The notes under the pieces were generated by a model that was given only the letters and a program-made list of their open reading frames with translations, was not told where the DNA came from and searched no databases. From the NCBI RefSeq assembly GCF_964355755.1, contig NC_092671.1:32941304-33005303 (forward strand): a stretch of 64,000 nucleotides of DNA, written 5' to 3'. The translations under genes were made by a program, and so were the position numbers. The DNA comes from Antedon mediterranea. Taxonomy: Eukaryota; Echinodermata; Crinoidea; Comatulida; Antedonidae. Of this stretch, positions 43,590-56,292 are shown piece after piece (positions within the stretch are counted from its first letter, which is position 1; the number at the start of each line of letters is the position of its first letter).

Positions 43590-44400
43590 CAATAACAATA
43601 ACATCTTGACCAGTCGTATTTGAGGTGTAGGTGTCACTTTTTGCAGAATTTACTTCATGTATTTTTTCTGGGGTAATTTTGGCTGTAGAATACGAATATG
43701 AATGTTGATCGCGACGGGGAGGGGGCGTTTTTGAGATATGAGGGGTCAAAGGTCAAATTAGGTCAAATAAGTCAGTTTATGAAGAGGAAATCGTTTAGAT
43801 ATGTTAAATGCAACAGAAATGTGTTCTCTAGTTGATATGGTCCAAATAAACATCATATCCAAAATTTATCGAAATCGGACACCGGAAAGTGGGTTAATTG
43901 GCATAAATTCAAAATGGCCGCCATTTACCATTTGAAGTTCCCATATCTCCTCAACGGTTGGTTTTAGACCACCTAAGTGCATTACGAGTAAATATAAATG
44001 TGACATTAAACTTTCAAACTAGCATATTTAAATTACCATATGACGTAACTATGACGTCATAAGGTAGTTGTGACGTCATATATTATGTTATAACTGCTTA
44101 AATGACATTATCCTAAGCTAAAAAAAATGTAGAAACCGCAGGAAAACAATTTTCTAACATTTTCCTGTTGAAATGAACATGATACGGTCAGACATCAAAA
44201 AGGTTAATTAGCATAAATTCAGAATAGCCGCTATATAAATGTGGTATTAAACTTTCCAATTAATATTTAAATTACCATAATTATAACTATGACGTCATAA
44301 GTTAGTAAAGTATGATGTCAAAAGAATGCGCAATTGGCATATTCTAAGAAAAAATATGTTTTAAATCTCATGAAAATAGTAAAACATCCAGGTTAAGATC
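43590..44400. repeat. dispersed repeat with internal duplication and CRE sites
   Basis: Two related subunits (about 43900-44115 and 44205-44350) share TAATTAGCATAAATTC-like, ATTAAACTTTC and AACTATGACGTCATAAG blocks. TGACGTCA occurs exactly at 44052, 44071 and 44290. GGGGTCAAAGGTCA is at 43741. Part of the left edge recurs inverted at 47225-47285. Confidence 0.55.
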
Positions 44401-44439
44401 ATCAACTGTGTATCCGCATGGGCTCTCGTCGGGGAGCCT

Positions 44440-44815
44440 ATCCAATGTCTGGGAACACAGGTACTTTTTGTCGAGTCGGGGAATACTGTAAAAAAATCGT
44501 TGGCGTTCACTTCGTAGCTTCAGCGCCTAGAAAACCACGACGTTCCATTGACCGCGAGTACGTCAGAGGGCTATTATGCATTCATTATTGCCAGCTATCC
44601 AACTATTAAACAATAGGTACGCACTTGTCTGGCGGTATCCCTTTGTACGAATCGTTCAACGTTGTGTCCAAACGCGTGATATCATATTCCATCCAGGGAC
44701 CAAAATGTGTCGTATTATTACTTTCCAGGCGAAGTTTACTGACGGTTACGTTATGTACTGTGTATCGACGTATGCTACAGCAAAAACGAATTATGTTAAT
44801 CTGATACGTTTGTAA
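44440..44815. repeat. inverted copy of part of the 21728-23485 element
   Basis: CTTCAGCGCCTAGAAAACCA, TTTGTACGAATCGTTCAACG and GGACCAAAATGTGTCG are the reverse complement of 22770-23130 with scattered changes. Confidence 0.65.
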
Positions 44816-45175
44816 TGAGTTTAATGTCGTTTAATTCCACCCTTTACCTAAAAGCCATCCTAAATCTGGAGGGGCGAAGCAAATTTGGTTAAATGACACC
44901 CCTAGATGGCCGGAAATGGTATACTCTCGCACATACCATTCATGATAAATAGCACCTCTAATTAGTCGGAAAAGACACTCTCATGCAGCATGCTACCAAT
45001 GAGCAAAACGATCGTATTCGTACCTTTTTTGATCATTCACTTGCGTTCAAGTTCAATGTGAACGTACGTACGTCTAGGGGAATCCCCCAAAAAAGCACTT
45101 TGTGTGAGAAGGCAAATTCAATGCTTATTATAGCTCTACCTATATTTACAGCAATTTGAAGAAATTAAATATTAA

Positions 45176-45580
45176 TCAATCTTCTATTAGTAACCCACAC
45201 TCTAATAATAGTAACCCTCCTTTTAATAGTAATAGTGTAACCCAGTCAATAGTCAATCTATAATAATAACCCACTACTCTAATAGTAATAAGGAGATAAT
45301 GCATGTTGATCTCGGGTGTGGGGGAGGATTGAGTGTTTTTGAGTTTATAAGTTAGTTAGTTAGTTAGTTAGTTAGTTCTGTTCAAACAAATGTGTTTATC
45401 CGTGCTGTTGTATTATTTTGCTATGAGCTGCTGACCGGAATAGTTGGTGTGGGTTACTATTTTCAAGTAATAGTAACCCACTACTCTAATAGTAATCCTC
45501 TTCTAGTAGTAACCCACCCTAAAAAACAATCAAAGAATAATATAATAACCCAGGGTTACAATTAGAAGATTTACGGTATA
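45176..45580. mobile_element. AGTAACCC inverted-repeat element
   Basis: AATCTTCTATTAGTAACCCA at the left is mirrored by GGTTACAATTAGAAGATTTA at the right. Both flanks contain multiple AATAGTAACCC units. A (TTAG)n microsatellite lies inside at 45350-45377. Confidence 0.6.
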
Positions 45581-45609
45581 CTTTATGCAAGCTGACTGCC
45601 GTGATCTAA

Positions 45610-45946
45610 ACAATATAGGTACGTACGCTATTGTCTGGCGCACTTCATGAGTAGGCCTACGATACACGCATCAATATCATGTTACATCCAGGGGGATTTC
45701 AGGTGAAAATCGGCAATTCATTTGCAACTCGTAAATTTACAGACACGTATCGCTCGACATACGCTCATACAGTGAAGAAGGTATCGAGTTATTCACGAAC
45801 GAATTTACGAATTTTTCAAATTAACCTTTTGTACTGCGTGGGGCACGTATTTCGAGGATTTTCAGAGATGATGAGGGGGTGAGGTATTGGGCATGTCGGG
45901 AATGGGGGTTCGCCCGAACCATAAAACCCCCCTGGCTACGCGCCTG
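45610..45946. repeat. divergent relative of the CAGGCCCGTA element end
   Basis: CCCCCCTGGCTACGCGCCTG at 45927-45946 parallels the end CTGGATACGGGCCTG at 23471-23485. ATATCATGTTACATCCAGGG upstream parallels the 44690 region. Partial and decayed. Confidence 0.5.
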
Positions 45947-46199
45947 TACATATACATAGAAAATGCAATAGTTGGCATCATCAAAATACAGTATTACTAT
46001 TATGGAATCAAACCACCATACACGCAAATTCCACATTTATCAGTTGGTCTTTGACATTTTAAACCATAATTATTATATGATGCTGGCTGTTTATTTTGTA
46101 GAATACATTTGGTATGATATAGCCATGTTTATTGGAATTATGTTGGTTCAGGGACAGAGAAACATTGTTTTATGTGATTTTCTACAGCTAGTTCTTTAG

Positions 46200-49100
46200 G
46201 GCAACCTTATTTTCTGTTATTGTTTAAAACATGATCTCAGTCAGAGAGGAAATATGTTCATGCTAGATAGTAGATGCAGCTTTCGTAATAAATAATACAT
46301 TCAATATCGTTGTAGTATTTTCACAATGTTTCCACCTGAACAATGATGTCAATCAATCGTTGGTTGATAGGGTTGCTGAATGTATGTTATAATCAGCTGA
46401 ATATACGGGTAGTAGTACACAGCATTTATTAGATTTATTTATACAGTAATTAGGCATTGCCTACACTAAAATAAATGTTTTAGCTGTAAGACTACACACA
46501 CGACACCATAATACATCTACACCTACGCTATTATTATGCTAGCTAGTTACTACACTCTACAGCAGAGTACTAAGTAGTAGTAGTAGCCTACTCTAGAAGC
46601 CTGTCAGTGTCAGTAATAATAATATAAGTTCTAGGCCTACACCACCTAAAAATCGGGGGAAAAAATTTAAAAACAGTAGTACACATGTTTATGTAAAGCT
46701 AGCGCTGCATGCAAAATAAGCTAGAGAAAGATATTTCATGCATACGGTCATAATACGCTAGGCTAGTAAAAGACTACCCACTATTCACTTGAGCGAACTT
46801 TATATGCGGTCATCGCGGTTTAAACGTCCTTTGTTTACACACGTCGTATGCTGGAAGCATTCATATTCGGGCCTAGACAATATCATTTTTGATCACTGAA
46901 AACGCGAAAATGAAAAGTTCTAACTAACTTTATACTACACAGTGTATTACTAAAACAATTTCAGCATATAAAACCGATCAGATTTATAAATTATTTTCAC
47001 ATTTACGTGAATAAAATTAACAGCAACGAAGTCTTTTTTAATCCAATTTACTCATAATTATGTAGAAAGTGCGCCCTCTATTGTCTAAATTTGTTTTATT
47101 TTGATTAATTTCGGCTCTCAAAAATCAAGATTTTAAACGTTTATATCTTTAAAAAGCCCCCACGTTAGTCCGATCAACAACCAGATTCGTAATCTACGTC
47201 AAAAAATGCACTAGAAAAAGTTGGTTTGGAAAATTCTGCAGAAAAGTGACACCTGCCTCCAGATCCGACTGGTCTTTACACTACACCTGTATAAACTCAT
47301 TTGAATAACAACTCACGGCATATCAAACTATATACGATGAGATATAAATTCTCTTCAAACACGTGTACCGAATAGAATCTCCTATATATAAATTTACGTA
47401 AGGGTAAAATTCGGTAAATCGCGTGTTACTTCTAGAATGCTCGATGGTATATAAAGTTGGTTCGTACTTTCGGTACTAATGTTAACCACCTGATTTGATC
47501 AGGTGAATTGAATTGAGTTAGATTTAGTTATTGACAATTAAAGCGAATTTAGGTTCAAAGATTTGCCCCAAATAGGGTTGTTTTCCGATCGTATACACTG
47601 TCTAATGGATGTTTATCTTGAAAACTACCCGCACACAATAATACGAGGATGCTTCATATTTACCTATATCCTTCTACGATAATCTATATATTAATGCTAT
47701 TAAATTCTTTTCCTATTTTTTTTTACGTATCTCCTCCAAAACCACATTTGGCACACTGGTGTGTATTGATGGGATAGGCTTTGTCACTTTCCTGAATTTT
47801 AATATAGCAGTAAATTGACGTCTCAGCGAACATATGTTACACTGTCTATAAAGTATTGTCAATCCATACATGGCGAGGCGGACAGAAGGAAAGTACAATA
47901 TAACACTCCGATCTTAATGTATGAGTGTTTATTGAACACCATTCAATTCATCGCAGTATTGATATCTTAATGATATTTTTACTAAAAACTGGTAAATTAA
48001 CAGAATTAAAATACCTATAAAAACGTCGATGCGAGTCAGCTGCTCGCCATACTGGATCTACGCTTGTTTGAGACAAGAAAGTACACCCTCAATATTAACT
48101 AAATAAATATTTGTTTTACACGAAACAATACATAAAAATGATATCAAGATTTAGTGTAAATAGTGATCTAAGAGCTCAGAGAGCTTTAAAATCCAGCTTG
48201 ATTTGTTAGGCCTACTGTCATTTCATTTTATCCTATAAAAAGAAAATCACTAATAAACTGTCGTTGCCTTGCTCAAGTTATCGTTTTTTTTAAATTTAAA
48301 AATAGGCGGCGCTGTTGAATTTTACATTCAGAATCACAGTAATGGTCTTTAAAAAATTGTGTTCGTACACAAAATGAAAGATGGCGTAGGCCTACTATGC
48401 CCGCCACGTGACCCACAATCATCTAATCAAATGACAGGAATATATTTATATTTAGTTATAATATGAAATTATTCAAGTACTGTAGCATGTTGATCAAATA
48501 AAGATCTATAAACCATTTTAAAATATCGATTTTCCTCATTGTGGGGTACTATCGTGTCTCTTTAACGTGCTACATGACAAAACTAACAACAAATGGTGTT
48601 TTGATAAACACAAATAGGTTCGATTTTCCTGTCGGTTGAATAAACACTTTTTTTTTAAATTTATCGCAGTTATTACCAAAACACCATGGATATTAGATTT
48701 AAGTTCTTCCAATATTGTAACCATTGTTTTTAATACATTGTGTATTCACCATTTAGATAAATCAATGATTCGAGTGCAACATTTACAGCAGATTACGAAA
48801 AGAATTATTCATCTCTTTGATCTGATTATCTTCTAAATGATTGAATTTTGCGCATGCCATAAATTTTGATTGTTTAGGGCCGCTGAATGTAAGGATTCGC
48901 GTGGCAATGAACGCCTGATTGCACTAGATTATTAGTAATATTTCAATTTTGACACCATTCTTACCGAGTCACGAGTTGTAGACCTATATGATATTAAAAT
49001 GATATCAAATACGTTGATTAACCAAACGAGCCTCGGGTTGACGTGAAACTTCTCAAAAGAGAAAATAATGTATAAAATAAGAAAGTATTTTCCAGACACT

Positions 49101-52100
49101 GTCAATATCAGAGGAAAAATCAGCACTGTGGTCCTGTTACAACAACAGTTGTCAAAACAATATAGATTATCTGATAAAAATCAAGTAGGAAATCTTTTGC
49201 CATTTTTCCCCTGACTGATATGGAATTTCCGGCCTACAGATTTTTCCAAAAATTTTAAATTTTCGTCCAGAATTATCGACTAGTTATCTTGTCCAAAAAT
49301 AGAGGCACTGTCCATATAATTTCAAATTTTGTCATTTCGTAGTTTCCCAAAATAACTCCATTTTGACAATGGTATGTGAGGCGGGTAACGATACCATGCA
49401 CTGATTTGCATTTGATTTCCTGATTATTGGTAGTTTCTCTATTCTGTACAATTCTGAAATTTACTATATTATTGGACAGCCTCTGTTGTTTTGAAGACAA
49501 TCAATTTTTAAATCTTTTTTTTCCTTTTTTTTTCATAAGCGTATTGAATATGTTGATAATAATTTGCATGTTTGTTTATACAAAAATATTTTGGTATAAT
49601 TGAAAAAATGTCCACACTAAAGAACAATATCAACTGTTAAATGAGAAACGAATTCGAAATATGAATATTATTTCGTACTATCATGAAGGGGTCCGCCTTC
49701 TTGCAAATGTCTATGCGATCATTGTCAATGCTTTTTTTAGGCCTATTGTTTAATTGAACTATTCAATAGTCACAGGTAAATGACATCGTGTCTTTAAATA
49801 ACTGAATTAATTCGTATCGATAGGCCTAAACGATCGACCTTAATTGAACCGGTAATAGTGCAATCGTGTGGGTCAAAAAAGGTAACATACAGGTCAATAA
49901 TAATTCACACAATAAAAAAACTATAATTGTTAACAAACAAATGACAAACACTTTGTTTTCTGTTTCTCTATTAAGTGTTTTATAATGATGATCAACATGT
50001 TATTATCCTCGCTAACCTTAATTTGCCCAGAAATAAATCCATTGTTTTCAGTATTGCTTTGATAGTCAAAGCTGCCAAAATTGTCACGGTTTTTAGATAA
50101 ATAAATTTTATAAATCTGCTATGTTAACAATAACAATGGTAAGTATTTAGGCAAACAATCTGTTAACAATAATTTATATTGTGTGTGTTATCATCATTTT
50201 AATTGTTATTGTTTACGTGATAGATTATTTATTTCATACAATAGAAAAGTACGACAGTTCGCGTGGCTGTTTACGGTTGGCTGAGCATATGTGTACTTAC
50301 ACTTTTATTTACACCTTTCATTAGAACCACGAGCATGGATTCAAGCGTGAAGTAAATGCTCATGCCTGTCACAGGTAGGTACAGGATTATTACAGGTGCG
50401 AACAGAACAATGGTTGAAAGTCAATTTTCTACCCAGCAACGAACTATAAATAACACTAGGTATTTTTGTTTTTCTGTTTTATGATCCATTATTCTGTTGT
50501 GACAATGCAATGCCAGTCAGTACCACCCTCACAAATGGTAATATTAAGGACTAAAAATAAAGACACGCTTATCCGGGCCTGGTAAGTGTTACATCATGCA
50601 TTTACCTCCATGCTTATTAGCCTATATCAGGCCTACACTATAATATTGAACTTTTGACAAAACACAATTAAATTATGTTAAATTAAGTGTAAGAACATCC
50701 CCACTACAATAAGATTCCCTGGACAGTCTCGTGTTCGAGAAAATAAATAAAAATAGTTCGTATTTTACTTTCAAATGTGAATTCTTTTGTATTCTAGTTA
50801 GGCTAAATCTCATTTTAAAAATCGGAACTTCCAAGCAAATTAATAATATGACGTTAACGTTGTCGTAACAATTTCAAATGGCTGAACTAGAGGAAACATT
50901 GAATATAAACCACTAACGGAAGAAAAAGTATTCGATATAAGAAGAAGGGACTAGAGAAAGAGTTAGAGGCATGAGAAAAATAAAGTTAAGCCAACATGAC
51001 GTGAAGAGCTTACGACGACAGAAAGAAATGAAAGAAAACATACAATTGAAGAAGAAGAATCGCCCTATAGGCATTTTCTTCGTTTTTCCAATGCAAATTC
51101 CTGAAAATCTTAAGTAGTAGGCCTATGGCAAGCATTTCACACTTCTTCATGGTTTTGTTGAAATAATTTGTTTGTTTAAGAATAAAAAAATGTATTAAGG
51201 GTGTCTGGACCGACTTTTTCATTTCATTTCATATCGTTAGCTATAAAGATGGCATTGTAGGCCTGATACAGTTTGAAAAATGTACAATTATAATTATAGA
51301 CGCAGAAAATATACTGCACAAAAATGTCTCAACTAACGTATTCAATTAATAAATAGTTTATCATCACCAGCTGATGGAACACCCACGATCCTAAATACAA
51401 TACCCAATTTGTGGCATCAAAAAAGAAATAGATAATCAATTTAAGAAAAAAGACTATTAGGCCTATGTCTTCGTTTTTGATCCATTAATTTCCAGTAAAT
51501 AAAACCCTTTCGCAAGTGCGCCCATATCATATTTTATAGAATCATTGCTCTAGAATGATTAGCTATATTAACATGGAGTAAAGAAAAAGTTTTAAAGAAA
51601 TAGTAGATATACTAGAAAAACAAACTATAAGGCCTAACTGCGTTATCTTAAGGCCTGCATTATAATGTTGATGCGTTTAAGATTCTCCGAAATCTCGATG
51701 CGCGATGAGCAAAAATTAGGTATCTCGTCATTTCTATTTTTAATAATTGACACGTGACTGCCATTACTTTATTTAATTTTCCACCTACAACACACTTTTT
51801 TCATTGCCTATTACATATATTTTATCATAGTATATTAGAACTCGCTTTGAGTGATTTTTGTTTAAAATTTTATGGCACATATAGAGATATAAAAAACATT
51901 GAAAACCAACGTTTTACAATAGCAAAAATATAAAAGTTGTTAATTCAGCAGAGGGTGTAAGGTTGTTACAGATCTGATTTCATTGAAAGAACAAAAATGA
52001 TGGCAGGCTTCAGGTACGTATAATCCATCTGATGTGTTCGCGATCGCGAAAAATAGGCTAGGCTGGTGGTTGACTTTTCATATGTCACAGGAAAACAATG

Positions 52101-55100
52101 GGATTTTAAATATCATATCTACAGCTATTTTAAACAATTTCAGGTATGTTCATTTAATAATAATATTGTGATCCACAACATTTGAAATCATTTCCAGTTT
52201 TTTTTAAATCCATGTTGTTTGTTAGGCCACAAGCTGCTTGATGATGAGGCGACTGAGTGACAGTGACACCCAACTCGTGGCCAGGCTTTTTAGTAGGCTG
52301 GTAGTAGTGTCAGTGTGGATCAGTGTCAGGTCAGCCTAGACCTACAAATTGCACTCCTCACTCAACACATTATGAGACATAGGTAGGGCCTACTAGCTAC
52401 TAGGCTAGAAGTATTTAAGTGTGTGTTTTACTCCTGTCGTCAGTTGACAGAAGTTGACTGTACAGTGAAGACAGTGAGTTTGAAAGGCCTGAGTGAGGAC
52501 GTACAATTACAATTAAATTAGGCCTATAGATAGGGCCTACGGCCTAGGCTAGGCGTACTCTGTCTGTACATATGAATGCTAACTGGCCAGCTAGATCAAT
52601 CATAACCAATCTTCAATAACATGTCAACGCAAACATACTAGGCATAGATAGGCCTAGTCACAGTGAATCCAGCATATTATATTATTAATTTACTGTATAA
52701 TGTTTAAAATAAACAATAGGCCTAGGCCTACTATATTCCACAGCAGTAAGTTGAAGTACTAGCCTATATAACTTGACTAAAATTGTACTTTGTTCACATT
52801 CAAAATACTATATTCTGTTTAGTGTTAATTAATAATAATCAATACAATGGAAAAACAAATTTAATTAACACAAAAAAAATTCCCAATCAAGATTCAAATT
52901 TATTATTTTACAGTTTGTATTTATGTTGAAATATATTTATTCTTAAAAAAAGCATGATATTAGGAAAATGTTTTGTTTAAATTTCAAAAGTAAAACCATA
53001 CTGTAACAGAAAAACCATACTGTAACAGAAAAAAACACCACCCTATATTTCCCCCACCAAAAATCCCCTTGTAATTGTATACAGTATTGTTAAAAAAAAC
53101 AATGATTTTTCTGGATGTTGAGTGTAGAAATTATCATTGTTATAACAAGCGGTGTCAGTTTTCACTTCAATACTACTATAATACAGCAATAAATAATGCT
53201 ACTACTATTGACGTCATCAAATGATACCCATGGTAATACAATGAATTATTCATTACCTGCCAAATATGGTCATTTGCCATCTATCGCCTCAGGTTTTTCA
53301 TTAATCGTTGAAGTGGAACCAGTTTACGCATACTTAATTGACAGAGAGGATCGTTCAAGTGTTTCATGTACTGTATCATGTTTTATATTTTTAAACTGTA
53401 TGTTGTTATTGTAAATAAAGGTTTTGAATAAAATCTGAACATTGTATTGGATTGGGGTGGATTGGCAGTTTGTTATGTTGTTAGTGTTAGTGTGATGTCA
53501 TCATATAATATTGTAATGAGATTTGTGTTCTCTTTGTGATAGTTTGTGTACAGTAGTTTGACAGCAAGGTCACTTCTGTAAATGTAGGCGTAGTAATTTA
53601 TTCAAAATATAATTATGGTAATATGGTAACAATACTAACATATTGTCAACATAAAGTAGTAAATTTATTATTAATTTAAAATGGTTATTCAAATTTTCCT
53701 ATGTACAGTTTGACAATTTTTAAGTAAATTAATTTAATGAATTTAAATTAATGTTAATACAAACTATAATACAGTGTGAATGTGACATACAATGATTGAG
53801 TTGGCATCTAATTAATTCTATTTAATTAAAAAGTGGTTTAAAAATGTTTTTGATTAATTTAATTTTAATAAAAAAATAATCTATTCCTTATTATTAATAA
53901 TTACTTAAACTGTTTTCAGATGACAGATTTATTTATCCATAGAATGAAAAGTTTAAAAAATTAAATCAAATTAGTTCATTATTAATATTAAAATATGATT
54001 GGATGATACACACTGTTCAATAATTAGAAAGATTAAAAATACAATTTGCAGATAATAAGCCAGTTAAAAAAGATTACTATTAAAACGTCAATTAAAACTT
54101 TTCTTTTTAATTAATTTACTAAGTATTTTAGGCGCTCTGTTCTTTGTAGGGTGCCATATAAAAACTTGTATAAAATACTATAATACGAAAAGATAAGATT
54201 ACCATATTATTTTAAACTTTTAAATTGTAAATACTAAAAGTGGTATTTTATTTGGTTATTATCAATTAATGTTCATGTTACTTGCTATACTATTATATCA
54301 AACCAGTGTATGGTACTGTACATATAAAGTACAACATTCTACTGTATATTATAATTACAACATACAGTGATTTAATAATTATTCCTTATAATACAGTATA
54401 GGTTGGTACATGGATTTTAAATTACCTACAAACATACAGTAAATATAATTCCTATTATCAGTACATGAATTTTGAATTACATACACTACAGTAATTATTA
54501 ATAGTACATTTAATATTTTATTATGCACCGTACTGTACATCGTGATTATGTGACATCGTTAGTGTGAAGAGTTTTCAAAAAGACCTTGAATATACTCGCT
54601 GAATATTCAATGTGCTGGCTTAATGCATCAGCAGCGATTCTAATCAACGAGTTGAACGTGACAACCTGTTCAATACTATACTGCGTAGTGGCTAATGTTT
54701 AGATACATACATAATTATTATACATCAATAGTTAATGTCATTTTGCGGGAGGAATGAACTCTAGAGTATGTAAATTCGTGTTTTGTTGGTATTTGATTTG
54801 AACAATTTTTATTTCTCTGTACGATCTTCCATTTTTGATTTGTAAGTTTATATAAAAGTCTAATTTTTTGATAGCTATAGGGTCAAAATAATGTCAAATT
54901 ATTTTAAAACCCGGTTTGACAAACATCATGTGATATTACTGTACAGTACTGTATACTGATCAAAAATAATTTGCTGTATCTGTACATTTTGGGCTCTCCA
55001 CTGAACTGTTAAATGCCAATTGAATTTAAATTCAAATAAATTTACTGTATTTCTCAAAATAACATTAACAAGGATAACAAAAATCTTGAGAAAAAGGTAC

Positions 55101-55231
55101 TCCATTAGCAAAGTTTTAATTGTGGGTTCCGTCAAGCAACATAATTTTAAATAAATGTAAATTGAAAAAAAACGAGAAAAAAAAACCAGAAAGGTGATTT
55201 TTACAGTGCTGATTGGATCTTCAATCAGAAA
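46200..55231. other. long AT-rich region, no supported gene
   Basis: Dense in AGGCCTA and TACAGTA words. A short first-exon-like motif (ATGATGGCAGGCTTCAG|GTACGT, 52000) and an ORF with AATAAA (53196-53414) are too weak to call. A less AT-rich stretch at 50240-50420 with E-box CAGGTG could be regulatory. Confidence 0.5.
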
Positions 55232-56292
55232 TGTTCAGACCCATAGCGTTAGACCGTTTTAGCGTACAACGTTACTAGCAAGGTCACATTACAAACCGCA
55301 GAGAGAAAAATGAGGTGACCCATATAGCGTACGATTATCGTTACAACGGAAGTGCGTCATTCAGGTTGTTTCTAGTTGCATATTCATGTGCTCTTATCCA
55401 CGTGTTTTCATCATTATTTCCACTGTATAGGCCTAGATCTCAGCCCTACAATTACAGTATGACAAAATTTGCCGTAAATAAAACATACCTCAGCATTTAT
55501 TTAAGAAAAATATAGTAAAGCCAAATTTCTGTTTCTATTGTTTTTATTTTGTAGTAAAAAAACATTTTCCCCAGGCTCGTGTTACGAAAATGAAGCAGGC
55601 CTCCTAATGATGAAGAAAAAATAGATTGTGATTAGTCTATTCAGTCCAGTCAACGATATATATTCTTTGGTCCAGTCGGTTGAAAATAACCCTTAACTTG
55701 CTAATAAAAAAGACACAGCTCCTCTTGTTTGTTTACTGAATTTTGAGGGTTTTCAGCATTAAACTTGTCCAGTCTAGTCTGCCTTTATGAATGAGTGACT
55801 TGATGTCCCACGCTAGTTTTTAGCTTGAATGAAATGTGTGAATGGCTCTAGGCCTAGCTAGGCCTAAAAGCGGACGGGATCATAGTCCCTATGTTTAAAT
55901 ACAAGGTGCATGTATTTATGTCATTTGTTAGATAATATATAATAATGGTAATCAGTTGATAGTGGTTTGTAGCCTTTGTAACAGTTGTATTTGTAGTCTA
56001 TTTAGGCCTTATTTTATTTTGGCCTTTTTGTTATTGAAATCCATCTCACACATTGACGATACAAGATGTCAGTCTAGGTCAAACCTTGTTTCGCGTCATA
56101 ACAGGAAACGTTCTGATTGGATACAACGTTGACTTACAGTAGCGTCGTACGCTAAAACGGTACTATATCAACCGTTTTCCACTACAACGCTACAACCGTT
56201 GTACGACGCGTTGTACGCTAATCCCCAACTGTTCAGACACACATTCTTTTAGCGTCGTACGCTAAAACGGTCTAACGCCATGGGTCTGAACA
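55232..56292. mobile_element. 1.06-kb inverted-repeat element
   Basis: TGTTCAGACCCATAGCGTTA then GACCGTTTTAGCGTACAACG at the left is mirrored by CGTCGTACGCTAAAACGGTC and TAACGCCATGGGTCTGAACA at the right. Two further inner copies of GCGTCGTACGCTAAAACGGT lie at 56142-56161 and 56253. No transposase ORF. Confidence 0.75.

Noticed and set aside
47713-47898. 61-codon minus-strand ORF with a basic Lys end
   Set aside because: Length is expected by chance; no domain or splice support.
51960-52016. First-exon-like ATGATGGCAGGCTTCAG|GTACGT
   Set aside because: Only six codons, no promoter signal and no downstream exon I can join.
53196-53414. 72-codon ORF followed by TAAATAAAGG
   Set aside because: No family, no exon context and low-complexity ends. 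It could be a 3' UTR, but there is no upstream gene to attach.
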